Origin: Microbacterium esteraromaticum
GTDB lineage: Bacteria; Actinomycetota; Actinomycetes; Actinomycetales; Microbacteriaceae
Reading direction: 5' to 3'
Length of the DNA: 64,000 bases
NCBI RefSeq assembly: GCF_900163815.1
Contig: NZ_FUKO01000033.1
Coordinates: 62,001 to 126,000 of the forward strand
Shown: positions 8,062-16,735 of the stretch, one piece after another
How positions within the stretch are numbered: the first letter of the stretch is position 1
Layout: the number at the start of each line of letters is the position of its first letter
Notes under the pieces: model-generated
What the model was told of the DNA's origin: nothing
The model's input: the letters and a program-made list of their open reading frames with translations, nothing else
The model's database searches: none
Program-made: the position numbers and the translations under genes

Positions 8062-8734
8062 GACCAGGCCACATCGCACCGCGCGCGTCAGCCCCGACCG
8101 GTTCTGGGTCGCGATCCTTGCCATCGTGCTCGTCACGGTCATCATGGTCGCCAGCTTCGTGTTCTCGTACGTCGCCATCATGGACTCGGGCCGGTGGGCT
8201 GGAGCGGTCGGATGGGTGCAGGCTCTCGCTCCGCTCTTCATCGACGGGGCGATCGTCACCTACACCCTCGCCCTGGCCATCTACGAGTCCCGCGGCGAAG
8301 ATCGCAAGGTCCGCCGTCGGACACGGCGTCGGCTCTGGGCATATACGCTCGCGTCCGTGGTCCTCAACGCCGCCCACGCAGCTGCCTTCTGGGACTGGGA
8401 CTTCTCCCGCATGGAGGCATGGTTCGGCGTTCTGATCGCCGTCCTCGCCCCGCTGGCGGCACTCGGTGCTGCTGAGGAGGTCATGCACCTCGCGTTCGTG
8501 AACGCCGAGGCTCAGAAGAGCGAGGGGCCGTCGGAGGAAGCTGATGACGAGGCGGAGGCGACGCACGAAACCCTGTCTGAGGCCCCGGAAGAAGACTGGC
8601 GACACGTGCTCGCCACCATCGAGGAGTCCGCCGGCGAACCGGCAGGCCAGCTGACATCAGAAGTGCCCGTCGTCGTCGGCGGAGCATTCCTCGCAGAGAA
8701 CGGAAAGGAGCTCCGAGATGACGAGCACTTCTGA
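8054..8734 (+). CDS. DUF2637 membrane protein
   Basis: The product is 226 residues. Four hydrophobic helices are visible at about residues 18-42, 50-72, 92-112 and 118-136, with the family-type segment WVQALAPLFIDGAIVTYTLAL between the first ones. The C-terminal 85 residues are acidic and soluble. DUF2637 proteins are typical of actinobacterial conjugative plasmids and integrative elements, where some are near spread/transfer genes. The exact role is unknown. The start lies inside the previous gene (8-base overlap). Confidence 0.75.
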   Translation: MSETRPHRTARVSPDRFWVAILAIVLVTVIMVASFVFSYVAIMDSGRWAGAVGWVQALAPLFIDGAIVTYTLALAIYESRGEDRKVRRRTRRRLWAYTLASVVLNAAHAAAFWDWDFSRMEAWFGVLIAVLAPLAALGAAEEVMHLAFVNAEAQKSEGPSEEADDEAEATHETLSEAPEEDWRHVLATIEESAGEPAGQLTSEVPVVVGGAFLAENGKELRDDEHF

Positions 8735-9110
8735 GCAGGAGATCACCCTCGCGTTGACGGAGCTTGATCTCAACGGGCGGCAGTACAAGGTCCCCCGCGC
8801 GGCTCTCGTCACGTACCTCAATGCGGTCTACCCGGGGGTGTCCGTGGACCGGAACGTGCTCGCCCGGGCAGAGCAGGCGTTCCTCGGAGAGTTCACCGAG
8901 CTCGCGGACGTGGCCCGTGCGATCACCGAGCAGATCACCCCGGACGATGCAGGAGCATTCCTCGACCGGTGGCCGTTCAAGAAGCACCTCGACTGGACGG
9001 CCGCCGGTGCCGACATTCCGGGGATCACGTCGTTCATCCCCGACGGTGCCATCGCGAGCACCTCGGCGCTCATCTGCATCGACGGCCGTTACTGGTTCGA
9101 CCGTCGCTGA
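8718..9110 (+). CDS. Hypothetical protein
   Basis: The product is 130 residues. No family is recognised. It has a DDAGAFLDRWPFKKHLDW segment and a C-terminal LICIDGRYWFDRR strand. AAGGAG precedes the ATG, and the start overlaps the DUF2637 gene by 17 bases. It is the last gene of the helicase operon and converges on the sigma-like gene with only 3 bases between the stops. Confidence 0.65.
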   Translation: MTSTSEQEITLALTELDLNGRQYKVPRAALVTYLNAVYPGVSVDRNVLARAEQAFLGEFTELADVARAITEQITPDDAGAFLDRWPFKKHLDWTAAGADIPGITSFIPDGAIASTSALICIDGRYWFDRR

Positions 9111-9113
9111 TCG

Positions 9114-10004
9114 TCAGGCGTCGACCGCGCCTCGCTCGCGGAACGCCTCGAGCAGCCCGTTCACATCACGGAGCAGATCTCCAGCGCGGTCGCGGCTGAC
9201 GTGCATGACCTTCGCCACAGCCCTCGCGGACGGAGTCTCGCCGGCGAGGACGATCTGAGACCACACCTGCAGCGTCTGCACCACAGTCTCGGAGCGAGGA
9301 GGGTCGAACTGGCAGCGAGCGTCCCGCTCAAGCAACTGCATCGTCGAAGCGACCTCACTCGCCATCTCAAGGTCCTCCTCGCCGGTGTCGGCCTCGGAGA
9401 CGAACCAGTCACCGTCGGCATACGGGTCATCGGGACGCTGGTCAACGAGCGTGCCCCGGCGCAGGTACACGCCAGTCACGTCGCCCACATCGATGATTTC
9501 GCCCTGCTTCGCCGCATTCGTCCGGTGCGCGAGCACATCGGAGTTGTACGCCTCGACGACCTCCGCAGGCGTGACCTCGCGGCCGAGCGCGGCGACCATC
9601 TCCTGCCGCTTCTTCTGCGCCGAACGGTGCCGGCGGCTGATGCCGACCATCCCCTGAGCCAGGGTGACAGCCGACGAATCGGCCCAGTCGCTGACGGCAT
9701 CCTTCGCCCAGTAGTACAGGCGCGACAAGACCGGCATCCGGATGGCGTTGAACGTCTCGGGAGTCAGATCGTGCAGCTTGCGGATCAGCCCGATCGTGAG
9801 CGTGCTCGTAGCGTCTTCCCAGTCGATGCCGGAGGAAGCGTAGCGACGGGCGATCGCCCGGCCCCAGACTTCCAGCGTCTGGTCGGCGGCGAGACGTTCG
9901 ATCAGCTCGTTGACGCGAACGGTGCGTGCTGGCTCGGCGCTGGATGCGATGCCCTGGAGGAGGGCCCGCAGCTCCGTGTCGTTCTGTTCCGTCGCCATTG
10001 TCAT
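9114..10004 (-). CDS. Divergent sigma-70-like protein
   Basis: The product is 296 residues (290 if started at 9998, which has AAGGGG 7 bases upstream). It follows the order of a sigma factor. A region-2-like part has AIARRYASSGIDWEDATSTLTIGLIRKLHDL (about residues 42-72) and LYYWAKDAVSDWAD. A region-3-like LGREVTPAEVVEAYN follows. A C-terminal HTH resembles region 4 (SARAVAKVMHVSRDRAGDLL). The DNA-melting residues of region 2 look changed, so its promoter preference may be unusual. The start overlaps the upstream IHF-like stop as ATGA. It is the best candidate in the window to read the CCGGGTATGTG promoters, but this is inference. A sigma-derived non-sigma regulator is the alternative. Confidence 0.6.
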   Translation of the reverse strand: MTMATEQNDTELRALLQGIASSAEPARTVRVNELIERLAADQTLEVWGRAIARRYASSGIDWEDATSTLTIGLIRKLHDLTPETFNAIRMPVLSRLYYWAKDAVSDWADSSAVTLAQGMVGISRRHRSAQKKRQEMVAALGREVTPAEVVEAYNSDVLAHRTNAAKQGEIIDVGDVTGVYLRRGTLVDQRPDDPYADGDWFVSEADTGEEDLEMASEVASTMQLLERDARCQFDPPRSETVVQTLQVWSQIVLAGETPSARAVAKVMHVSRDRAGDLLRDVNGLLEAFRERGAVDA

Positions 10005-10426
10005 TCCCCTTCGTGCATGATCGCTGGTTCCGGCAGATATGGCCACCCCGTCCAAGGGCGGGATTCCCGTGTCTGCTGCCGTGCTGCTTCGCTCAGCGCC
10101 ATGCACCGACGTCCGCCTGAGCGGGCGTCGAGTAGCCACTGTAGCGGCAGGCGTGATGCCTCCGCTCTGCTGATCGGCGGCTTGCCAAGCAGAACCAGAG
10201 AACGGTTGATCACTCGGAACGCTCGAGCTCGTCCCCACCCGTCCTGGTCGGCGAGCAGGCGGACCAGGGGGATCCTCAGGAGCGGCTGATATCCGGGTGC
10301 GCAGGCCCGGCGAATCAGCTCGGGCACGTTCGTCTCACCCGCGTGCAGACGAACGAGCCATTCCGCCCTCATCCGGTCGGCTTCAGCACGGCTGAGGTTC
10401 GCTGAGTTCAGGCTCGGCATCGTCAT
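10001..10426 (-). CDS. Actinobacterial IHF-like (mIHF-like) DNA-binding protein
   Basis: The product is 141 residues. The core (RAEWLVRLHAGETNVPELIRR, then LRIPLVRLLADQDGWGRARAFRVINR) follows the pattern of actinobacterial integration host factor: a long helix followed by a short DNA-binding GxG hairpin. It is longer than the typical chromosomal protein because of a C-terminal extension of about 50 residues containing SRAEASRLPLQWLLDAR. GGAG lies 6 bases before the ATG. It is coupled by ATGA to the sigma-like gene. A nucleoid or replication/recombination accessory role is likely. Confidence 0.65.
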   Translation of the reverse strand: MTMPSLNSANLSRAEADRMRAEWLVRLHAGETNVPELIRRACAPGYQPLLRIPLVRLLADQDGWGRARAFRVINRSLVLLGKPPISRAEASRLPLQWLLDARSGGRRCMALSEAARQQTRESRPWTGWPYLPEPAIMHEGE

Positions 10427-10456
10427 GAGGTTCTCCGCTGGGCGCGACGCTGCGCG

Positions 10457-11413
10457 TCACCAGCTGTCGTCCGGTCGCGGCTGGTCAAGTTCGAGGCTGT
10501 GCGTGCCGATCGTGGCGCCGGCGGTGAGTGCTGCCTGGACGCGGTTCACGCTGATCAGCGCCTTCGGGTGATTCGCCCGGTATGTCTCCAGGACCCGATG
10601 CGGGTCGATGGTCTTCAGCTCGCGGGCGATTCGCCGCAGCTGCCGTCCCATGGGCGGGTCTCCGATGTGCGAGCGCACCATGCTCTCCGCCGCGGACCAG
10701 ATCGCGGTGGCCATGTACTTCATCGTGGATGTGCGGATCGCCGCCCCCGTCGTCGCAACGCGAGTGATCATCCGCATCACGACGCTGCTGGTCTCGCCGT
10801 CCAAGCCGTACATGAGCCGGGACAGGACCTGCTCCGCGTCTGCGCGGTCGATGACGTCGCCGCTTTCGTCAGGCGCAGAGTCGTTGATGTCGCGGTAGAT
10901 GCGTCGGGACGCGGTCGCGATCGCCGACCTCGAGTAGGGCCCGAGTTTGTAGAGGAGATCGAACTGTGCCTTCGAGCCGAGCTCGATGATGTCCCGCAGC
11001 GCCCGATCGACGTTGATGCCGTTGTGCACGACGGCAAGTGGGGCGTCGCCGGCCTGGGGCGGAAGATGTCCTGAGATGCCGTCCGCGGAGATGGTCACGG
11101 AGCCAGTGGATCGCCCCGCCGAAGTGTCGTCGATGACCCACTCGTAGTTGGTCGACGTCTCGATGGGGACGATGATGACGGTGCCTGTGGCCCCCTCGGG
11201 GTCGGACTCCCACTGCACCCGGTTGATGCTCGTCTTCCCTGCCCAGTCGGCCCTCGCGAACTGGGGGAGTGAGACCACCAGCCCGATCGTCGGGTGCTCG
11301 GACTCCAGCAGGCGGGATGCGGCATGACCGTTCGCGACGTGCGTGAGGGTCTGCGCGAGAGTGTCGCTGGTGGGGAACAGCCCGCGATCGTGGTCGCTGA
11401 GGTGCAGAATCAC
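10457..11413 (-). CDS. Hypothetical protein of the maintenance operon
   Basis: The product is 318 residues with no recognised family. The N-terminal half is beta-rich, including VIIVPIETSTNYEWVIDD. The C-terminal half is helical with many basic residues (for example RRIYRDIND and GRQLRRIARELKTIDPHRVL), which suggests DNA or protein binding. The start overlaps the ParA-type gene by ATGA, so it may be the partner of that ATPase. It does not look like a classical ParB, because I see neither a GERR-type motif nor a clear HTH. Confidence 0.55.
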   Translation of the reverse strand: MILHLSDHDRGLFPTSDTLAQTLTHVANGHAASRLLESEHPTIGLVVSLPQFARADWAGKTSINRVQWESDPEGATGTVIIVPIETSTNYEWVIDDTSAGRSTGSVTISADGISGHLPPQAGDAPLAVVHNGINVDRALRDIIELGSKAQFDLLYKLGPYSRSAIATASRRIYRDINDSAPDESGDVIDRADAEQVLSRLMYGLDGETSSVVMRMITRVATTGAAIRTSTMKYMATAIWSAAESMVRSHIGDPPMGRQLRRIARELKTIDPHRVLETYRANHPKALISVNRVQAALTAGATIGTHSLELDQPRPDDSW

Positions 11414-12555
11414 GAGCGGCCCTTTCCGCGGCGGATCCGGCCGAGGAGTCCGTTCCGGCTGCGGTCGGGCTCGGTGAACAGGTCGATGCGGCCGGTGACC
11501 CGGGACAGGATGGCGTTCAGTGCCGGAGAGACGGCGGGGTTACTCGAATCCAGGTGGCCGTCGTGGGTCATCTGCCGGTACTTTTCGTCGTAATCGGTGT
11601 GCCCGATCACGGATCCGAGTCCGCTGTAGATCTGGTTCAGCTGCGCCTCGTCTCGGTCCGTGTACGCGGCGTAGTGGCTGGCGAGGACCATCGTCCGCCC
11701 GGACTCGACGCCGTCCTCACGGAGTCCGCGCAGGCGCTCTTCGAGGTTCGAGCGGCCGGGAGGGGAATCGTCCGTGACGGCGACGAGCCATGCGTCGGCA
11801 CGCAGCAGGGGGATGAACAGGTGGCGCCAGAGGTCGCTGGGCTCCTGCTCCATCATCTGCGTGTCGACGATGACCACGTCTGCGAGCGTCCGCGCGTGAT
11901 CGATCACGTCGCCGTAGATCCGGGGCGAGGAGTACTTCTGATCTGCCTGCTGAGCACTGCGGGGACCGAGCACGAGCCCGAAGTCGGGGGTGTTCAGGCC
12001 CTGAGTCGACCGGTATGTCGCGTAGTCGCCCGGGAACATGAATGCCGCGGTCACGTCCTGCGTGGCGTGCGCGTCGTAGATCGTCGGGACCGGGGCTGAC
12101 CGGGGGATGGCCATGTAGATGCGGACATCCGGCTGGCCGCGGTTCGCGTCAATGACGATGCAGGACAGCTCTGCTTTCGCCGCCTTGTCGGCGAGGCCGA
12201 GAGCGGTTGTCGACTTGCCGCCGCCACCGCGTCCGGAGCTCACGATCACGAGCTCGCCGCGCTCTGCCCTCGAGCGGCGGTTGCCGCGACGTTCGACAGC
12301 GACCGAGGTTCCCGGGCGCCGGTACATGGCAGCGTCTGCCGGATCGGTGATGCCGGAGCCGAGCCGGTGGTCGAGACGGATCACCGACTCATCGGATGGC
12401 GAAGACTCCGGGTCGCTTCGATCCGCTGGCTGGTCGGTCGCCGCGGGGCGAGCGTACGGCGAAGTGACGCGCGCGGGTTCATCCGGGATGACGTCAGCGG
12501 ACACCGTGGTGTCGTCCGTTGACGCTGGTCGCGTGTACGGGTCTCGCATGCTCAT
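11410..12555 (-). CDS. parA: ParA/MinD-type partition ATPase
   Basis: The product is 381 residues. About 95 N-terminal residues are disordered and acidic. A deviant Walker A, SSGRGGGGKSTTALGLADKA, follows at about residues 103-122, then IVIDANRGQPDV and a Walker B-like VVIVDTQMMEQ. These place it in the ParA/MinD P-loop group. Start 12555 is chosen because GGAGG lies about 9 bases upstream; earlier in-frame starts would run through a repeat region. It is the first gene after dnaE, 72 bases downstream, and is coupled to the unknown gene that follows. Partition of a large element is the simplest role, though the downstream partner is not a standard ParB. Confidence 0.7.
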   Translation of the reverse strand: MSMRDPYTRPASTDDTTVSADVIPDEPARVTSPYARPAATDQPADRSDPESSPSDESVIRLDHRLGSGITDPADAAMYRRPGTSVAVERRGNRRSRAERGELVIVSSGRGGGGKSTTALGLADKAAKAELSCIVIDANRGQPDVRIYMAIPRSAPVPTIYDAHATQDVTAAFMFPGDYATYRSTQGLNTPDFGLVLGPRSAQQADQKYSSPRIYGDVIDHARTLADVVIVDTQMMEQEPSDLWRHLFIPLLRADAWLVAVTDDSPPGRSNLEERLRGLREDGVESGRTMVLASHYAAYTDRDEAQLNQIYSGLGSVIGHTDYDEKYRQMTHDGHLDSSNPAVSPALNAILSRVTGRIDLFTEPDRSRNGLLGRIRRGKGRS

Positions 12556-12566
12556 GCGGTGTTCCT

Positions 12567-12593
12567 CCTGATAAGCCGCCGCTACCTGATAAG
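12567..12593. repeat. Two 9-bp direct repeats before parA
   Basis: CCTGATAAG occurs at 12567-12575 and 12585-12593 (CTTATCAGG on the coding strand), one 18-bp period apart. It lies next to the ParA ribosome site and could be an operator or partition half-site. Two copies are weak evidence. Confidence 0.4.
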
Positions 12594-12627
12594 AGGCATC
12601 AGCTCGGGCATCGGTCGACAAAATGCG

Positions 12628-15600
12628 TCACTCCAGCTGCAGCACCAGCACGGCATCGCCGCCCCGGGAAGCTGTGTACGTGGTGGCCTGGTGTGCGGCG
12701 TGGGCCGCCTTCAGCGCGGCCAGCAGCTCTCGCTGAGAGGCCCGGTCGATGAGGGCCCCAGCGTTCGCGATCGCCGCAGACGGCGCCCACCCTGCGGAGA
12801 CCGGCACGCCGGGTGTCATCCCTGGTGCGATGCTCCATACGCCCGTCGTCGTCGGCGCGTCGAGGACCGCCACGGCGGCCGACTGCTTGGCAACCGGCAC
12901 GTGGACCTCGGCCGTGCTCCGCGCAGGAAGCTGGGGTTCCGCAGGTGCCACCGGTTCGTCGTCGACGAACAGCGGCGGTGAATAGACCACCGGCTCCCGC
13001 ACAGCCTCCGGCGGCGCGGTGAAATCGATCCGGGGGTACGGGGACGGCGGGAACGATCCCGTGGCCGGATCCGTGACGTCGACCTTCCGGACGCTGTAGA
13101 CCTGCATCTCCTTGACGCTCACCGTCTCGGAGTCGGGGTCGCGCGGATCGGTGAGAATCTCCCGGTACCGGACCTTGCCGTGCACGGTGACGATGTCACC
13201 GACGAGCGGGCGCGTCAGAGGTGAGCGATTGTGCTCAGCGAGCTCTGAGTCCCACATCGTCCCCGGGATGGACTGATCGATTCCGTCGATACGGAGGTTC
13301 GCCATACGGCCCTTCGAGTACGCACGCTCCAACCACGCTCCCAGCACGGCCAGCACGTGGACGATCTCCCCGGGGCGGTCCGGAACCTGCTCGACCCGGA
13401 CAGGCTTGCGATCGAACTGAGAAGCACCCGATGCTCGGATCGTCACCGTGTCGACCTGGTCGGACAGCGCCAGCAGCGGATGCTCGCCCAGGGAGACCAG
13501 CAGGCGATCGCGCTGGCGCGTGGCCCGCTCGAGGACGCCCCACTCCATCGGCGGAGGAGGGAAAGCTTCGAGCCCTTCGGCCGCCGCAGTGAGGGTCTGT
13601 CCGAGTCGAGGACCGAAAGCGTCCACCGCACCGGAGTCAATCAGATTCCGGATATCGTTCGACTTCACTGCCGCCGCTGTCGTCTTGTCCCCGTCAGCAC
13701 GTGGGACGTTCACGAGCCGGATGATGTCGTGGAGGGACTCGAACTTCCCGGAACGCTCTCGCTCCGTGACGATCAGCCCACCGAGCGCCTTGTTCAGACC
13801 CTTGATCTCTGACAGCCCGAACCGGATCGCACCAGTACGCTCGGGGAACGTCTCAGCCCGGGAACGGTTCACATCCGGCGGGAGGACCTCGACGCCTTCC
13901 TCCCGCAGCGAGCGGAGGATCTGGATCCGCTTCTGGTCGCCGTCGGTCACGGCGAGGGTCGCGGCCGCGAAGTCCGTTGGCCAGTTGCCCTTCAGGTAGG
14001 CGGTGACGTATGAGAGCAGCCCGTAGGTAGCCGAGTGCGCGCGGTTGAATGCATACTCGGCGAAGCCCACGATCATGTCCCACAGCGTGACCGCCGTGGT
14101 CTCCGCGAACGCCATCTTGATGACGGTGCCCGACGCATCCCGGATCTCTTCGACGGCGCCGGATACGAACCGCTCGCGGGTCGCATCCATCATGTCCTTC
14201 TTCTTCTTCGAGACGGCCTTGCGGAGCTTCGAGCGCTCCGAGGCATCCATTCCCGCAACGACGGTGCCGAGCTGCATGATCTGCTCCTGGTAGCAGATCA
14301 CCCCGTAGGTCTCCCCGAGGACTGTCGCGATCTGCGCCTGCTCGGCTGGGTCCGCGGTGAATACCCGGTAGTCCACGGGCTCCTCGCCGCGCTTGCGACG
14401 GGCATACGTCTCATGCATCCCGGCAGCCATCGGACCGGGCCGGAAGAGCGCGACGAGTGCGGAGACGTCGTTCAGGCTGTTCGGGGCGACGCTCATGGCC
14501 AGCTCCGTCATCGCCGGAGATTCGAGCTGGAAGATGCCAGCAGTGCGGCCCTCAGCCATGACCTTCCAGGCGGCCGCCACCCGAGATGCCTCAGCCCCGG
14601 TGTGCGCCGCGGCTGGGTCCGGCAACGACATCCAGTCCAGGTCCTCGCCTGTGGACTCACGGATGTACTCCACAGCCTTGTCGACGACATCCAGGGAACG
14701 AAGTCCGAGCACGTCGACCTTGAGCAAGCCGAGCTGCTCGGCGTCGGTGCCGGACCACTGAATCACCCAGCCCCGCTTCGAGCGGCGCAGCGGCACGAGG
14801 TCGGCGAGCGGGACAGCCGACACGATGATGCCAGAGGCGTGGATGCCGTACCCGGCGATGACGTCGTGGAACCGAGCAGCGTACTCATGGATCCGGCGGG
14901 CGTTCGAGTCGTTCTCGACTATCCGGCGGTACTCCGCTGCTGCTGGCTGCTCGGGGTCCATCATCGCCTCGGGCGCCATCGGCTTCGCGCTGACCAAAGG
15001 GACCAGATCGGTCATCTTCGCGCCGAGGGCATCGAGGGAGAGGATGCGCGCTGCATGCTTGATCGCGGCCTTGGTCCGGTCGACCATGAAGGTTCCGAGG
15101 AACGCGACGTTCGCGCGCCCGTAGCGGTGGCCGAGGTACTCGATCACCTCGTCGCGACGTGATTCCGGGAAGTCGATGTCGAAGTCTGGCGGCTCGCTGC
15201 GTCCGAGCTCGTAGAACCTCTCGAACAGCAGGCCGTTCGGTCGGGGCGGGACCTGGGTGAGGTTCAGCAGGTACGCGACCTCCGAACCGCCGCCGGAGCC
15301 GCGACCGGGTCCCACGAGGATGGGCTTCTTCGGCTCACCGCCTGGGGCGACGGGACGGGTGGAACGTGCCCAGGAGATGAGATCTTCGACGATCAAGAAG
15401 TAGTCGACCATGCCGGCGCCGGCGATGACGTCGACTTCGCTGCGGACACGGGCCTGGGTGTCCGCATCGATCCCGCCGTAGCGACGGTGCGCACCGGCGC
15501 GGAGCATGTGGAACAGGTACGACAGGTTGCTGTCGTGACCGGGAGGAGTCTCGAACGACGGCATGAGGTTCCGCCAGGTCGGAAGAGTCCTCAGCGCGCA

Positions 15601-16656
15601 GCGATCCGCGATCGTCTGGGTGGTGTCGCAGGCCTCCTGCCACCAGTCCTCGGGGCGGAGAGCGCGCATCTCCTCCTCGCTCCTCAGCCAGTAGCCCTCC
15701 CCATGGAACGCGTATTTCGGGTCGTCGAGCGTGCTCTTCGACTGCACGAGCAGCCACGCGGCGTGGGCGTCGGCGTCCTCAGCATGCGTGTGGTGAGAGT
15801 CGTTGGTGGCGACGATGCCGACCCCGTGGTCGCGCGCGAGTGCGACGGCGTCGACGAGGATCTCGGACTCGGCCGGGATCCCGTGCTCCATGAGCTCGAC
15901 GTAGACGTTCTCTCGCCCGACGGCATCGATGAGAGCTTCGAGGTTCTCGCGGGCAGCGTGGGCGTCCGCGGAAGCATCGAGCAGCTGATTCGTCAGCTGC
16001 GTTCGCTCGTCGTCTGACAGAGCCGCGTCGCTGCCCTGCTTCGCGTCATCGTCCTGGAGCTGCGCCTCGAGCTCCCTCATCCGGTCAACTGCCGCGCGCT
16101 GCCGGCTGAGGGGCCCGAGAATCGGACCACCGAGGCATCCGGTGAGGACGATCAGTCCCTCGGCATGCTGGGCGAGCAGCTCGAAATCGATACGGGGCTT
16201 CTGCCAGATGGACTCCTGGGCGAGGTTGTTCAGACGGACGAGGTTCGTCCAGCCGGCGGGCGTCGCGGCGAGCACGGTGAGGTGCATGTACCGCCGTGCC
16301 TTCCGGCCGTCCGTTGCGCTACGCTGCACCTCGCCGCGCTCTTCGTCATCTGTCGCAGTGTCCTCGTCGGGCCGAGCCTCGTCCTCGTCGGCGCTGTTGT
16401 CATCCGAATCGACCCACAGCACGTTCCTTTCGAACCTGCTGCCGATGGCCAGATAGAACTCGCACCCGGCGATGTACTTCACCCCGGTGGCGTCCGCGCG
16501 CTGCTGGGCGGCCCAGCAGGCGGCGAGGTTCCCATGGTCGGTCGTCGCCACCGCGGTCTGACCGAGCAATGCGATGTGCGGGAACAGGTCGCTGATCCTG
16601 GTCAGGCCGTCGAGGGCGCTGTACTCGGTGTGGACGTGCAGATGGGCGAAAGCCAC
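12628..16656 (-). CDS. dnaE: DNA polymerase III alpha subunit (DnaE-type)
   Basis: The product is 1342 residues, larger than the usual 1150-1180. It starts with an intact PHP domain (AHLHVHTEYSALDG, then TTDHGNL and CEFYLA), interrupted at about residues 82-115 by a strongly acidic insertion. The polymerase catalytic aspartates are present in PDFDIDF (about residue 492) and LLKVDVLGL (about residue 645). A C-terminal OB-like segment (VTVHGKVRYREI) and a 150-residue tail follow. The GTG at 16656 has AAGGAG 6 bases upstream and a CCGGGTATGCG promoter. A full replicative polymerase on a mobile element is unusual in this size class and implies self-reliant replication. The chromosome must hold another copy. 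Confidence 0.9.
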   Translation of the reverse strand: MAFAHLHVHTEYSALDGLTRISDLFPHIALLGQTAVATTDHGNLAACWAAQQRADATGVKYIAGCEFYLAIGSRFERNVLWVDSDDNSADEDEARPDEDTATDDEERGEVQRSATDGRKARRYMHLTVLAATPAGWTNLVRLNNLAQESIWQKPRIDFELLAQHAEGLIVLTGCLGGPILGPLSRQRAAVDRMRELEAQLQDDDAKQGSDAALSDDERTQLTNQLLDASADAHAARENLEALIDAVGRENVYVELMEHGIPAESEILVDAVALARDHGVGIVATNDSHHTHAEDADAHAAWLLVQSKSTLDDPKYAFHGEGYWLRSEEEMRALRPEDWWQEACDTTQTIADRCALRTLPTWRNLMPSFETPPGHDSNLSYLFHMLRAGAHRRYGGIDADTQARVRSEVDVIAGAGMVDYFLIVEDLISWARSTRPVAPGGEPKKPILVGPGRGSGGGSEVAYLLNLTQVPPRPNGLLFERFYELGRSEPPDFDIDFPESRRDEVIEYLGHRYGRANVAFLGTFMVDRTKAAIKHAARILSLDALGAKMTDLVPLVSAKPMAPEAMMDPEQPAAAEYRRIVENDSNARRIHEYAARFHDVIAGYGIHASGIIVSAVPLADLVPLRRSKRGWVIQWSGTDAEQLGLLKVDVLGLRSLDVVDKAVEYIRESTGEDLDWMSLPDPAAAHTGAEASRVAAAWKVMAEGRTAGIFQLESPAMTELAMSVAPNSLNDVSALVALFRPGPMAAGMHETYARRKRGEEPVDYRVFTADPAEQAQIATVLGETYGVICYQEQIMQLGTVVAGMDASERSKLRKAVSKKKKDMMDATRERFVSGAVEEIRDASGTVIKMAFAETTAVTLWDMIVGFAEYAFNRAHSATYGLLSYVTAYLKGNWPTDFAAATLAVTDGDQKRIQILRSLREEGVEVLPPDVNRSRAETFPERTGAIRFGLSEIKGLNKALGGLIVTERERSGKFESLHDIIRLVNVPRADGDKTTAAAVKSNDIRNLIDSGAVDAFGPRLGQTLTAAAEGLEAFPPPPMEWGVLERATRQRDRLLVSLGEHPLLALSDQVDTVTIRASGASQFDRKPVRVEQVPDRPGEIVHVLAVLGAWLERAYSKGRMANLRIDGIDQSIPGTMWDSELAEHNRSPLTRPLVGDIVTVHGKVRYREILTDPRDPDSETVSVKEMQVYSVRKVDVTDPATGSFPPSPYPRIDFTAPPEAVREPVVYSPPLFVDDEPVAPAEPQLPARSTAEVHVPVAKQSAAVAVLDAPTTTGVWSIAPGMTPGVPVSAGWAPSAAIANAGALIDRASQRELLAALKAAHAAHQATTYTASRGGDAVLVLQLE

Positions 16657-16688
16657 GGCGTCTCCTTCCGGAAGATGCGTTCACAGAG

Positions 16689-16699
16689 CGCATACCCGG
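16689..16699 (-). promoter_or_regulatory. CCGGGTATGCG promoter (variant, leadered)
   Basis: Minus-strand variant with C at the fifth hexamer position. It gives a leader of about 26 bases before the dnaE GTG, which has its own AAGGAG. Confidence 0.65.
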
Positions 16700-16735
16700 T
16701 GCTGGACGCGTCGTGTCCTCAGGCGGTCATCGTCG

